The position numbers were made by a program, and so were the translations under genes. Positions 24,302 through 34,308 of a stretch of 45,571 bases of DNA are shown one piece after another (positions within the stretch are counted from its first letter, which is position 1; the number at the start of each line of letters is the position of its first letter). This DNA comes from Bacilli bacterium (GTDB lineage: Bacteria > Bacillota_I > Bacilli_A > Haloplasmatales > Haloplasmataceae), in the NCBI GenBank assembly GCA_012516175.1, contig JAAYWZ010000160.1, positions 1-45,571 on the forward strand. Reading direction: 5' to 3'. Under the pieces are notes generated by a model. It saw only the letters and a list, made by a program, of their open reading frames with translations. It had not been told where the DNA came from and searched no databases.

Positions 24302-25717
24302 CTATTCTTTAGTTTCTTCTGTTTCAACAACTTCATGTGCTTTCTCTTTACCTGTTAACTCATGTTTCATAATGTTCAAATGAATTGTTTTCATTCTGCG
24401 TTCATTTAACTCTTTTACAGTAAAGCATAGTTTATACTCAATATACTCATCATCTTCAATGGTTGTAATATCACGATCAACTTTTACTAACGATGTATAA
24501 GTATATTGGTCGCCAATTTCTGGGATTTCTTCTAGTTGTTCGTAGAGCCAGCCACCTAAACTATTATATTGGGTTTCCGGGGCTTTACCGAGTTTTAACT
24601 CTTCAAACAAGTCATCTAAAGCGATATCGGCATTAATGTCATAGTTTTCCTCATCAATTTTACGAATCTCAAACTCTTCTTCATCATGTTCATCGTAAAT
24701 TTCCCCGACTAACTCTTCTAAGCAATCCTCCATTGTGACAAGACCACTAGTTCCACCATACTCGTCTGAGACAATCGCCAAATGTTGCTTGTTTTTTTGG
24801 AGCAAACTCATCAATGCGTCTACCCGCATCGTCTTTGGCACGAAGAGAGGTTTTCGCATTAATTCTTCAACCTTTATGGTATTTTTGTCTTCGGTTGTAA
24901 TGAGGGCTTCAAAGAAATCACGCTCATAAAGGATACCGACGACATTGTCTTTTGTTTCCTTATATACAGGCATCCGCGAGAATTTTTCTTTGAGGAATAA
25001 CTCTTTTATATAATCAATGTCATCATCAAGATATACACCAACCATGTCAACCCGTGGTGTCATGATGTCATAGACATTAGTATCTCTTAAATCGAGGACA
25101 CTATGAATCATTTGTTGCTCTTCTTGTTCGATAACACCTTCTTCAGTCATTGTATCGATGATAACACCAAGTTCATCTTCAGTTACACTTGGTAGTGTAT
25201 CTTTATCTTTCTTTATTGCTTTCGAAATGAGATTCTTTAACTTCGTAACTAAGAAGATGAGGGGTGCAAATATCCGCATGAAAAATAAGAGCAACCAACC
25301 AAACCTTATAGTAAAGGTAAAAGCATTTTCCTTCGCAAAGGATTTAGGAAAGATTTCCCCAAATAACAAAATCACAATTGTTGACACAATCGTCGCAACA
25401 ATTGGCCCCCGCACTTCACCTAATTGTTCTATCGCAATCGATGTTACTAAAGCGGTACTCGCAATGTTGACGATATTATTACCGATGAGGATTGCAGATA
25501 GGGTTTTGTCAAAGTTTTCAACGATGTATAATGCAATCTTTGAACCCCGTTTTCCTTCCTCATTAGCACTTTTTAAGCGCACTACACTAACTGATGAGAA
25601 AGCTGTTTCGCTTGCACTAAAGAAAGCAGAAAGAAGTAATAAAATAAAGAATAAAGCGTAATTAACTGCCGATATACTTGCTACAAATAAGTTGTTTAAG
25701 ACCGAGGGGTCTTCCAC
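24302..25717 (-). CDS. CNNM/CBS/CorC-domain membrane protein (TlyC family)
   Basis: 471 residues. The N-terminal CNNM (DUF21) domain has about four membrane helices (FFILLLLSAFFSASETAFSSVSV, LIGNNIVNIASTALVTSIAI). Two CBS domains follow (about 205-330; DIMTPRVDMVGVYLDDD, VDALMSLLQKNKQHLAIVSDEYGGTSGLVTMEDCLEELVGEI), and a C-terminal CorC_HlyC domain (about 350-445). Family members are linked to magnesium or cobalt efflux; the hemolysin name is historical. The start is GTG 25717, with a rather distant AAGGAG. The region 25741-25885 behind the next gene holds nothing I can identify. Confidence 0.92.
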   Translation of the reverse strand: MEDPSVLNNLFVASISAVNYALFFILLLLSAFFSASETAFSSVSVVRLKSANEEGKRGSKIALYIVENFDKTLSAILIGNNIVNIASTALVTSIAIEQLGEVRGPIVATIVSTIVILLFGEIFPKSFAKENAFTFTIRFGWLLLFFMRIFAPLIFLVTKLKNLISKAIKKDKDTLPSVTEDELGVIIDTMTEEGVIEQEEQQMIHSVLDLRDTNVYDIMTPRVDMVGVYLDDDIDYIKELFLKEKFSRMPVYKETKDNVVGILYERDFFEALITTEDKNTIKVEELMRKPLFVPKTMRVDALMSLLQKNKQHLAIVSDEYGGTSGLVTMEDCLEELVGEIYDEHDEEEFEIRKIDEENYDINADIALDDLFEELKLGKAPETQYNSLGGWLYEQLEEIPEIGDQYTYTSLVKVDRDITTIEDDEYIEYKLCFTVKELNERRMKTIHLNIMKHELTGKEKAHEVVETEETKE

Positions 25718-25885
25718 AGTATCAACACACTCCTTAAATAATTAATACCAATATTATAACAAATCCAGTTCTTCTTGTAAATATTACTTGATTTATTACC
25801 TCTTACATATCCCTGACTCCCCTTTGTGTTGCTATTTATTATTATACCTTGTTTTTAAAATTTTGTCTAAACTGTATTCATTTTT

Positions 25886-28800
25886 TTATATCTCAAGATA
25901 ATCATTAACATCAAATAAATACAGGTATGCTTTAATGGCTTTATTGTTATATATTCTCGACATTGCTTCTTTGTAGACATTTAACTGAATTTGATATCCC
26001 CGTTTAATCCTTTCTGTATCATTATTGATAACCTTATCTGTTTTAAAATCTAATAAGATACAGTAATCAGATATTTCCGCAAATAAATCCACAACCCCTT
26101 GAACTAAAATATCCACTTCATCTTGCATATAAGGATAAACAAGTTTACTCGAAACTAAGGTTGTGAAGGGCATTTCTTGATAAATTCTTTTCGCTTTCTT
26201 GATTTCCTGGGCAATATCAGTTTCAAAGAACTTTAATACTTTTCCTAAATCAATTAGTTCAGCTTGTTCGCTAGTTAATATTTCTTGTTTTACTAAGGTG
26301 TCGATTAATTTTGTTAAAATGGCTTGATTATAATTCACTTGGTAATCTATATGTTGCATCAAAAGGTGATAAGCTGTACCTCTTAAGGTCGCATCCACTT
26401 GTCCTAGGAATTTTGGTTTGGCCAAACTAATCTTTTCATGATGATATTGATACTCACTTAAGGTTTGTGCTCGCTTAATATCCGCAATGGTTTGTTTGGC
26501 AAAATGCTTTGTTTTTTCAACATGGGGATATTGAAAGTTTAATCTGCAGGCAAACTCGTTCATGTATTTTGTATAATCTTCCGCAAATTGTTCTTCATCA
26601 ATTAAAGTTTCTTCCACTTCTGGAAGGTTCTCAATAATTTTTACATCAAGGTCAGGTATATTATTAAAGTGAGCTAAAAAATCAGTATTAGGGGTTATAT
26701 GCAACGCTTGAGAACAAAATTGTGGATGTCTTGCCAAAGCAATGAGAATTAGATCTAAAAGTCTAATTGCTAGGCGTTCATCTTTCGGAAGGAGTACCGT
26801 TTCTAATGAGGATAATTTCTTAAGTTTAAGTGTTTCCCTTTCCCAATCAGGTATGGTACCTACTAAATATAAATGTTCCTTAGCTCTAGTCATTGCCACA
26901 TATAGTAAGCGTAACTCTTCCGCAAGTTGTTTTCTTCTTATTTCTTCTTTTAATAGGTTTTGCAAGATAGTGTTATAACTAACCCGATAAGTCGAATCAA
27001 AGTAACTAAAAGCTAACCCTAAATGACGGTCCCAAAGAATCACTTTCTTTTCATCAGCAAGATTATATTTCCGATTTAAATCCACCACAAATACTACGGG
27101 AAATTCTAACCCTTTCGCTTTATGCATGGTCATAAAGCGAACCATATCTTCATTATCGGATAAGGTCCGTGCTTGTGTTAGATCAGCTTCAACTTCTTCA
27201 AAGAAGCGAACTAACTGAATAAACTTAAAGAGACTATTACTTGATAACTCTTCATAGAGTTTGGCTCGTTCATATAACAAATCCAAATTCGCTTGCCGTT
27301 GTTTACCCGCAATTAATCCTGAAACGAATTCATAATAATTGGTTTCATGATAAATCTTAAACAACAATTCCGTAAGCGAATTAGTTAAAGAATACTCCCG
27401 CCATTCATGTAAAGTATCTAAGAAGTAAGTTAGTTTTTGGCGTAGCTCCTCGTTTGGTCCTTTCTCCACATAATCTTTTACCATTAAGTAATAATTATCT
27501 GCTGTACTATTTACTTTAATTTCAATCAAGTCTTTTTCTGTGATGTTGAAAATGGGACTTCTTAGTGTGGCTAATAAATGTATATCTTGGAGGGGATTAT
27601 CGATGATATTTAGAATCGATATTACCGTAAGCACTTCAATGGAGTTAAAGTAACCTGATAACTCAGGTGTAAGTAGCGGGATATTATATTCCTTAAACAC
27701 TTCATGATATACTTCTTGATTATTCTTTGTCCTTGAGAGAATTACGATATCACTATAGCGAATAGGACGGAGTTCTTTCCGCTTTAAGTCATATACTTGA
27801 GTACTATTATCAATGAGATCACGTATAACTTGGGCAACATGTTTTGCTTCAATCTTTGCTTTTTCAAAACTTTCTTCTAATGTTTCTTCTAAGCTCACCT
27901 TATCAATTAAATGGAGATGAATGAATGGTCCTTCTAGTGGTTTAGTCAAATAATCTGTTTGTCCAAAAACTAATTTTGCTAAATCATCATAATCAATCTC
28001 AAAGGTCTGTAAATCCATGAGTTGGCAGAAAAGGAAATTCACAAAAGCGAGAATTTCCTGACGACTGCGGAAATTTTCATTTAGATTAATTAGTTTACCG
28101 TTCTTTCCTTTACGGAAGTCTAGATACTTAGCTTGGAAGATTTCTGGCTCTGCATTCCTAAAGCGATAGATTGATTGCTTAACATCACCAACCATAAAGA
28201 CATTATTCCCAGAACTGATGGCTTTAATGATTTCTTCTTGCATGGAGTTTGTATCCTGATACTCATCGATGAGAATCTCCTTAAAGTGCTGGCGATAATA
28301 TTCTTTCGCTTGATCACTTTCAAGAATAATCTTTAAAGCTAGTTCCTCTAAATCGGCGAAATCCACAACACCTTTACTACGCTTAACTTGCTTAAATCTT
28401 TCATCAAATAATCTAAGTGTATAAAACAATGCCTCTACGATGGTTTGATTAGCGCTAATAAATTTGATTTGACTTTGGGCACTAAAACTAAAATAATTCT
28501 TTTTAAGATCTTTATAAATCTCGATTCCTCGATCACGATAATCTTTGATAAGTGCCTTGATATCTTCATCAAGGTGTTTAACCCCTTTAGTAGGAAAACG
28601 TTCAAACCCAATATCTTGAATGTAATTGAAACATCTGTCAAAATCATTTTCAATTAGTTTTTCTATAGTATTAAAGATTTCGTAATCACTGGGGAAGATC
28701 TCTTGATAACTGTGATGATGCTCTTTGGATAATTCATTAGCTTTTAAAATATGATTTTTCGCTTCCTGAACTTTACTTTTAATGCTAGCCTTTAAACGGT

Positions 28801-29422
28801 CATAATATATCCAGTTAGAAAAGTCAGTGGTAGTTTCATAAACTCTTTTAGTGAGTTCTTCAAAAGCTTCTTTATAAGGTAAAGCCCGCAAGCGATGATA
28901 AATATCGAGAAAGAGATTGACGAAATAATCATTATTTAATTTTTGGTTAAATCGATCATATATTAATAAGAACTTTTTATCATCTTTTTCAAATAACTCT
29001 TCTATTAGCGCATCCAAAGTTTCATGTTCTAAGACTAAACTTTCCACATCATCACTAATACGATAAATTGGATCAAAATCAATTAAGTAAAAGAACCTCT
29101 TAATAACTTGGTTACAGAAAGCATGGAAAGTTGAAATATAACTTGTCCCGATTTTAGGTAGTTGACTCCTAAGATGTTTATTATTTGGATCTCTTATTAA
29201 TTCTTCCGTTATTTTACTTCTTAGGCGCTGTTTCAATTCACTAGCTGCTGCCTCTGTAAAAGTTACTACCAGAAAATCATCCACATTGTAGCCATGTTCT
29301 TTAATACGATTGACTAGTCTTTCAATTAGGACGGTAGTTTTACCACTACCAGCACTGGCAGCTACGAGTAAATTGCTACCTGTTGTAGTAATTGCTTGTT
29401 GTTGGGTTTGGGTGAATTTCAT
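25886..29422 (-). CDS. addA: ATP-dependent helicase/nuclease subunit A
   Basis: The large subunit of the AddAB complex that resects double-strand breaks for recombination. The 1178 residues comprise a UvrD-type helicase (Walker A AASAGSGKTT, Walker B ILIDEYQDTN, GDVKQSIYRFRNAEP, LYVAMTRAKEHLYLVG) and a C-terminal RecB-type nuclease with DLFAEISDYCILLDFKTDK, in which the DFK residues bind metal. The ATG overlaps the addB stop (ATGA), so the two are translationally coupled. Confidence 0.97.
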   Translation of the reverse strand: MKFTQTQQQAITTTGSNLLVAASAGSGKTTVLIERLVNRIKEHGYNVDDFLVVTFTEAAASELKQRLRSKITEELIRDPNNKHLRSQLPKIGTSYISTFHAFCNQVIKRFFYLIDFDPIYRISDDVESLVLEHETLDALIEELFEKDDKKFLLIYDRFNQKLNNDYFVNLFLDIYHRLRALPYKEAFEELTKRVYETTTDFSNWIYYDRLKASIKSKVQEAKNHILKANELSKEHHHSYQEIFPSDYEIFNTIEKLIENDFDRCFNYIQDIGFERFPTKGVKHLDEDIKALIKDYRDRGIEIYKDLKKNYFSFSAQSQIKFISANQTIVEALFYTLRLFDERFKQVKRSKGVVDFADLEELALKIILESDQAKEYYRQHFKEILIDEYQDTNSMQEEIIKAISSGNNVFMVGDVKQSIYRFRNAEPEIFQAKYLDFRKGKNGKLINLNENFRSRQEILAFVNFLFCQLMDLQTFEIDYDDLAKLVFGQTDYLTKPLEGPFIHLHLIDKVSLEETLEESFEKAKIEAKHVAQVIRDLIDNSTQVYDLKRKELRPIRYSDIVILSRTKNNQEVYHEVFKEYNIPLLTPELSGYFNSIEVLTVISILNIIDNPLQDIHLLATLRSPIFNITEKDLIEIKVNSTADNYYLMVKDYVEKGPNEELRQKLTYFLDTLHEWREYSLTNSLTELLFKIYHETNYYEFVSGLIAGKQRQANLDLLYERAKLYEELSSNSLFKFIQLVRFFEEVEADLTQARTLSDNEDMVRFMTMHKAKGLEFPVVFVVDLNRKYNLADEKKVILWDRHLGLAFSYFDSTYRVSYNTILQNLLKEEIRRKQLAEELRLLYVAMTRAKEHLYLVGTIPDWERETLKLKKLSSLETVLLPKDERLAIRLLDLILIALARHPQFCSQALHITPNTDFLAHFNNIPDLDVKIIENLPEVEETLIDEEQFAEDYTKYMNEFACRLNFQYPHVEKTKHFAKQTIADIKRAQTLSEYQYHHEKISLAKPKFLGQVDATLRGTAYHLLMQHIDYQVNYNQAILTKLIDTLVKQEILTSEQAELIDLGKVLKFFETDIAQEIKKAKRIYQEMPFTTLVSSKLVYPYMQDEVDILVQGVVDLFAEISDYCILLDFKTDKVINNDTERIKRGYQIQLNVYKEAMSRIYNNKAIKAYLYLFDVNDYLEI

Positions 29423-32400
29423 GACTTATCACCTTGCTTAGCTTTTTCGATTGAACCAAGAATATCTTTTTTATCGTACTTTACCAACTCGTGATATTTA
29501 TTTTCCCGTAAACGGGCATCAAATTTACATATCGCTAAATACTTACAATATTGACATTGTCGGAAGTTATTATCTTTAACAGGATGAATAGGGATTTCCC
29601 CATTGGTATATTTAGTTGCTGCTTCTTCAATGGCTTCTTTAGTAAATTGTCTTAACGCATCCATTTCGATTCGGTTAATTACTTCAGAACTATCATAATA
29701 ATCCCCTTTTTTAGTGAAACTGACATTGATTATATCAGATTTTTGCTCAGTCGCTAACTTATCATCAAAGTGGATGGAAACACTCTTATTCTCTAAAGTA
29801 AAGCCCTTCATCCGATAATTTAAATGATGTTGTTTGATGATGTCATCTTCATTCAACTCTTCATTAGCAGTTACAGTAGAGTTTTGAACATGATAGTATA
29901 GTACACCAGCGGGAATTATCTTTTCATTTTGATAACGGGAGCTAAAACTCTCTACCACAACATCTAAGTAAGTGAATAATTGTAAACTTAACTTATTGAG
30001 GAGTTTATCTAAATCAATAACATGTTTGCTTGATTTATAATCAATAACACTCACATAACGCTCATCGTTATCAACACTTACATCTACACGGTCAATGATT
30101 CCAGTTAACTGTACTTTAAAACCATTTGATAAGTTTAACGGTTGGTTTTTCAGTTTAGCAGCTTCTGGACCAAAGCGTTCTTCCACCATAATGGTGCGGT
30201 AATTAGTATGTTGAGCTTGATAATGGAGTGTGCGAATACTGCTTTTTAGGGAATCCTTGATCCGTTTCAATAAGAACTGATTTACTTTATTTTGATTAAA
30301 ATAGGATCTTTGTACTTTTTCTGCATATTTATTAACTATATCATCGACTAGATTCATTAACCTATCAAGGGGTATATTACGTAAAGAGTCATTATCTTTT
30401 AAGACATTCATCATTACCTCTTTTAATGTTTCATGGAAGAGGTCACCAATATCCGTTGCTTCCATCTTTTGTATATCACGTTCCTGAACATTTAAAGCTC
30501 GTTCAAGGAAAAAAGCATAGGGACAACTATTATAGGATTCGATCCCACTGACACTGGTCTTTATAATTCCATTAGTTAATCGTTTGATATCATCACTAGT
30601 TAACTGCTCTGGTTCATTACGATAAGTTACCCCTATGAGAAAGCGCCTTAAATCTTTACGGTGTTTATAATATCCATATAAGGAACGCCAAAAGTCGGGT
30701 ATATGATATCCTTTCCTTAAGTAACTGATAGCTTCTAAGACAAGTTTAGCAGTCATATTTGGACTGGTCACATAACTAATTAAATCCTCATTAGCATCAG
30801 GAAAATCATAAACCATTTCCTTTTTTAAATTAGGGAACTGTCTTAATAAGTAACTGATAAGTTCGGAAGGATAACTTTCTTTTTTTTCATTATCTGATAG
30901 TGGATACATGATTATGAGTTCATCTTTAGCGCTACAGAATACCGTATAAATGATGAAATACTCATCTAAAAAGGCTTGTTCAAGCGTAGGTGAAAGCTCA
31001 ATATCGTAACTTTCTAACACGCTCCGCTCTTCATTTGTGATTAGACCAAAGTCCGTATGAACTCTTGGCATCTTGCCTTCAGAAACACCTAAAACAATTG
31101 CCTTTTTACACCCAATAGTTTTTGGGTCATCGAAATGTCCTAATAACCCTACTCTTGTCCGTTTTAATGAACCAATTATTACTTGATCTAGGGCAGGTGG
31201 TACAATCGTAAAGCGCATGGCTCTAAATCCTGTACGCATAATCTTGATAAATTCTTCCGTCTCAACGTGATAATCACCACAGACTAATACTAATTCATCA
31301 AATAAAGCGATTACCTTATTATAGACTTGCTTATGCTTTTTTGCTTGATTTAAATCAATTTCATCGATTTTACCTATACTTTTCAACTCTTCATAGAAAT
31401 CAAGTTTTTCACTAATATTAACGTCTTCCAATAATTGATAAATGCTTAATACTTGTTCCTTGATACTCTTAGCCTTCTTAAAACGTTCCACGAAGTCTAA
31501 TAAAGGACTAATTTCTTGTTTAGTTTGATTAATCTCCTTTTCCAAAGCTAAGATTTTTTCCGTTTTAGTTTGATTAAAGTCTGCGACTTTCTTTACAACA
31601 TTATATTCCCAATAAGGTAAAAACCAATCATTGCCACGGATACCATGTGACAAACAATAGTTTTCTAACTTATCAATCCGTTCCCGATATAACTTTATTA
31701 ACCTATCATAATTACTTGGCGTTAGTTTTTCCCCTTCATACTCTAGGGGGAGGAAGACTTCTGTTTTAATAGTGCGAAACACCGCTTCATAACCTAGATT
31801 AGTTTGCACTGACTCTAAGCAAGCATCGATAAAGTTTAACAGAAAATGGTCCAACATCATCTTCTGATCATCGATAAAGATTGGGATATTATAGAGGGGA
31901 AAATACTTTTGAATTAAAGGATAATAGGCTTCTTGATCATTGGTAAAAATGACATAATCGGAAAAACTCGCACCATTTTCGACGACATCATTAAAGATTA
32001 AGCGAGCAGCTAAATTAACCTCACCAATTGGACTCTCTGTTTCATAAATCTTAATATTTGTAACATCTTCATTAAATACTTTATCCATCAAAAAATTACT
32101 TTCAAGGTGTGATAAATCCTTCTTAGTTTCAAAACGTAATGGTTTATCAAAGAATATTTCCATAACCTGCAGTTTATTCTCTTTAGCAAATTGGAGGATT
32201 TTCTTATAAGTTCGGTAAGGCATATTGAATAGATGAGCTGGGTCATCCATTCTAACTTTCTTAGGATTATCCATAGTCAGCAAAAGCGTAACCTGATGAG
32301 CAGAAAGCATCAGTGTCTTAACAACTTCAAGTTCTAGGTTAGTGAAGTTATGATAACCGTCTATATAAATATCTGCTTGTTTTATATAGTTTGAGTAAGG

Positions 32401-32964
32401 GATTTTATGGTTTAAGGTGCGATAAAAGTCTTCTTGGTCAATAAAACGGTCACCATAAGCATTAATTAACTCCTTATAAATGATATTTAGATCATGGAGT
32501 TTTCGATATAATAAACTATCTTTATCTAAATTACTTATTACTTCATCAATTATCTCAGGCAGAAGCATATAATTCTTAAATTCTTTTAAACAATCATGAA
32601 CTAATTCGGTAAACTGTAGGGAACGGGATAATTGATTATATAATAAGAATTTATCCTTGTTTTCAGTAATGATTTTCGTGATGACCATTTGAATCGTCAT
32701 ATCATTGATAAAGGTTTTATTTAAACCACCCACTTCTTGAAATACTCGATATGCCAAGCGCTTAAAACTCAAAACTTGCAAGCGATTAAACGCTTTACTG
32801 GGTAGTCGTTTAACAATCTCATATTCAGCTTGAAAAGACATCTGTTCAGGGACAAACAGAATAATCGGATGGTCATCAAGTGGATTACTGAGTCGATTGA
32901 TTATCTCCTCTAAGATACTGGTTGACTTACCAGTTCCAGCACGACCAAGTAGTAGTTTAAGCAT
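29419..32964 (-). CDS. addB: ATP-dependent helicase/nuclease subunit B
   Basis: The partner of AddA; it carries a second nuclease and recognises Chi. The 1181 residues start with an ATP-binding motif (LLLGRAGTGKST). The C-terminal nuclease contains GIIDRVDVSVDNDERYVSVIDYKSSK. Four cysteines (SYNSCPYAFFLERAL, then CQYCKYLAIC) form the iron-sulfur cluster seen in AddB nucleases. The start at 32964 has AGGAGGGTT upstream. First gene of the addB-addA operon. Confidence 0.97.
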   Translation of the reverse strand: MLKLLLGRAGTGKSTSILEEIINRLSNPLDDHPIILFVPEQMSFQAEYEIVKRLPSKAFNRLQVLSFKRLAYRVFQEVGGLNKTFINDMTIQMVITKIITENKDKFLLYNQLSRSLQFTELVHDCLKEFKNYMLLPEIIDEVISNLDKDSLLYRKLHDLNIIYKELINAYGDRFIDQEDFYRTLNHKIPYSNYIKQADIYIDGYHNFTNLELEVVKTLMLSAHQVTLLLTMDNPKKVRMDDPAHLFNMPYRTYKKILQFAKENKLQVMEIFFDKPLRFETKKDLSHLESNFLMDKVFNEDVTNIKIYETESPIGEVNLAARLIFNDVVENGASFSDYVIFTNDQEAYYPLIQKYFPLYNIPIFIDDQKMMLDHFLLNFIDACLESVQTNLGYEAVFRTIKTEVFLPLEYEGEKLTPSNYDRLIKLYRERIDKLENYCLSHGIRGNDWFLPYWEYNVVKKVADFNQTKTEKILALEKEINQTKQEISPLLDFVERFKKAKSIKEQVLSIYQLLEDVNISEKLDFYEELKSIGKIDEIDLNQAKKHKQVYNKVIALFDELVLVCGDYHVETEEFIKIMRTGFRAMRFTIVPPALDQVIIGSLKRTRVGLLGHFDDPKTIGCKKAIVLGVSEGKMPRVHTDFGLITNEERSVLESYDIELSPTLEQAFLDEYFIIYTVFCSAKDELIIMYPLSDNEKKESYPSELISYLLRQFPNLKKEMVYDFPDANEDLISYVTSPNMTAKLVLEAISYLRKGYHIPDFWRSLYGYYKHRKDLRRFLIGVTYRNEPEQLTSDDIKRLTNGIIKTSVSGIESYNSCPYAFFLERALNVQERDIQKMEATDIGDLFHETLKEVMMNVLKDNDSLRNIPLDRLMNLVDDIVNKYAEKVQRSYFNQNKVNQFLLKRIKDSLKSSIRTLHYQAQHTNYRTIMVEERFGPEAAKLKNQPLNLSNGFKVQLTGIIDRVDVSVDNDERYVSVIDYKSSKHVIDLDKLLNKLSLQLFTYLDVVVESFSSRYQNEKIIPAGVLYYHVQNSTVTANEELNEDDIIKQHHLNYRMKGFTLENKSVSIHFDDKLATEQKSDIINVSFTKKGDYYDSSEVINRIEMDALRQFTKEAIEEAATKYTNGEIPIHPVKDNNFRQCQYCKYLAICKFDARLRENKYHELVKYDKKDILGSIEKAKQGDKS

Positions 32965-33030
32965 ACTTAACCCTCCTTTTCCACCATTATATCATTTTTT
33001 TCATTAAAGTACTATGTTTAAAATAGTGAT

Positions 33031-33064
33031 AAAAAAATACTGTAAGGACATACCTTACAGTATT
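33031..33064 (-). terminator. Terminator of the sugar ABC ATPase gene
   Basis: Stem AATACTGTAAGG / CCTTACAGTATT with loop TATGT and a T-run on the minus strand. Confidence 0.88.
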
Positions 33065-33086
33065 ATTTACGCTTATAATTAGTTAA

Positions 33087-34193
33087 TTAGTTTTTGCGAA
33101 TTCTTTCTTCAGTTTCTGGATCGAAGAAGTGGCTGTGTTCCATCTTAAGTGCTAAGGTGACCTTTGAACCCATTTTTAAGTCAGCACGTGCATCAACTTT
33201 TGCGACAAGTTTTTGCTTGTTGAGGTCAGTGTAAATTAAGGTTTCAGAACCTAATAACTCAGCAACATCAACTGTGAATTCAAAGGCTGAATGAGCATTT
33301 ACTTCAATATCTAATGGTTTATCAGAAATGTGTTCTGGTCTGATACCTAAGATAACTTCTTTATCTTCATAACCTTTTAGTCTTAAGAGATCTGCTTTTG
33401 GTTTAGGAACAGTGATGGAGAAGTCACCAGTAACGAAGTTACCTTCTTCTGTGAACTTCCCTTTAATGAAGTTCATTGGTGGAGTACCGATAAAGCCACC
33501 GACGAACATATTGTTAGGGAAGTCATAGATTTCTTTTGGTGCACCAACTTGTTGGATCCAACCGTCTTTCATAACGACGATTCGTGTCGCCATGGTCATA
33601 GCTTCGATTTGGTCGTGAGTAACGTAGATTGTTGTTGTATTTAAACTTTCATGAAGTTTAATTAACTCACTACGCATGGTTACCCGTAACTTAGCGTCGA
33701 GGTTGGATAAAGGTTCGTCCATGAGGAATACTTTCGCATCACGAACAATAGCACGTCCTAAAGCAACCCGTTGTCTTTGACCCCCTGATAGAGCCTTAGG
33801 TTTACGATCTAAGTATGGTTTTAAACCAAGGATTTCAGCAGCTTTTTGCACCCGACGGTCAATTTCATCCTTAGGGAATTTACGTAATTTTAGACCGAAG
33901 GCCATATTGTCATAAACATTCATGTGAGGATAGAGAGCGTAGTTTTGGAATACCATCGCGATGTTACGATCTTTTGGCGCAACGTCATTCATTAATTCGC
34001 CATCAATGTAAAGTTCACCGCTAGTGATTTCTTCCAACCCAGCAATCATCCGTAGAGTAGTAGATTTACCACATCCAGATGGACCAACGAGAACGATGAA
34101 TTCTTTATGGTCAATCTTTAAGTTGAAATCAAAAACAGCTTGTACATTGTTGTCGTAAATCTTATTTACGTGTTTTAATTCAACTGTAGCCAT
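33087..34193 (-). CDS. Sugar ABC transporter ATP-binding protein (MsmK/UgpC type)
   Basis: 368 residues. The nucleotide-binding domain has Walker A GPSGCGKSTT, Q-loop VFQNYALYPHMNVYDN, signature LSGGQRQRVALGRAIV and Walker B VFLMDEPLSNLD. The C-terminal TOBE/OB part (about 240-368; ILGIRPEHISD) is typical of carbohydrate importers (MalK/MsmK/UgpC). No permease or binding-protein genes are adjacent, so like MsmK in streptococci it may energise several sugar importers encoded elsewhere. Its promoter spacer contains a cre-like site and the -35 box is flanked by a palindrome. Confidence 0.93.
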   Translation of the reverse strand: MATVELKHVNKIYDNNVQAVFDFNLKIDHKEFIVLVGPSGCGKSTTLRMIAGLEEITSGELYIDGELMNDVAPKDRNIAMVFQNYALYPHMNVYDNMAFGLKLRKFPKDEIDRRVQKAAEILGLKPYLDRKPKALSGGQRQRVALGRAIVRDAKVFLMDEPLSNLDAKLRVTMRSELIKLHESLNTTTIYVTHDQIEAMTMATRIVVMKDGWIQQVGAPKEIYDFPNNMFVGGFIGTPPMNFIKGKFTEEGNFVTGDFSITVPKPKADLLRLKGYEDKEVILGIRPEHISDKPLDIEVNAHSAFEFTVDVAELLGSETLIYTDLNKQKLVAKVDARADLKMGSKVTLALKMEHSHFFDPETEERIRKN

Positions 34194-34228
34194 TGAATTA
34201 CCTCCATAATCAAAGTATCATTGATTAT

Positions 34229-34257
34229 ATTATAAGATAAAAGCGTTTTAAAGTAAA
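34229..34257 (-). promoter_or_regulatory. Promoter of the sugar ATPase gene with a cre-like spacer
   Basis: On the minus strand TTTACT (34252-34257), 17 bases and TATAAT (34229-34234). The spacer reads TTAAAACGCTTTTA, matching cre at 12 of 14 positions. The leader then forms ATAATCAA / TTGATTAT (34206-34228) next to the ribosome site. Confidence 0.6.
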
Positions 34258-34272
34258 TGTGCACACTGCACA
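34258..34272. promoter_or_regulatory. Palindromic operator candidate TGTGCA-N3-TGCACA
   Basis: A perfect 6-bp inverted repeat with a 3-base spacer directly upstream of the -35 box. The next gene upstream encodes a PucR-type regulator, a natural candidate for binding it. Confidence 0.5.
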
Positions 34273-34308
34273 AGAGTTTAGGCGATTAAATGTGTAATTT
34301 GTCTAAAT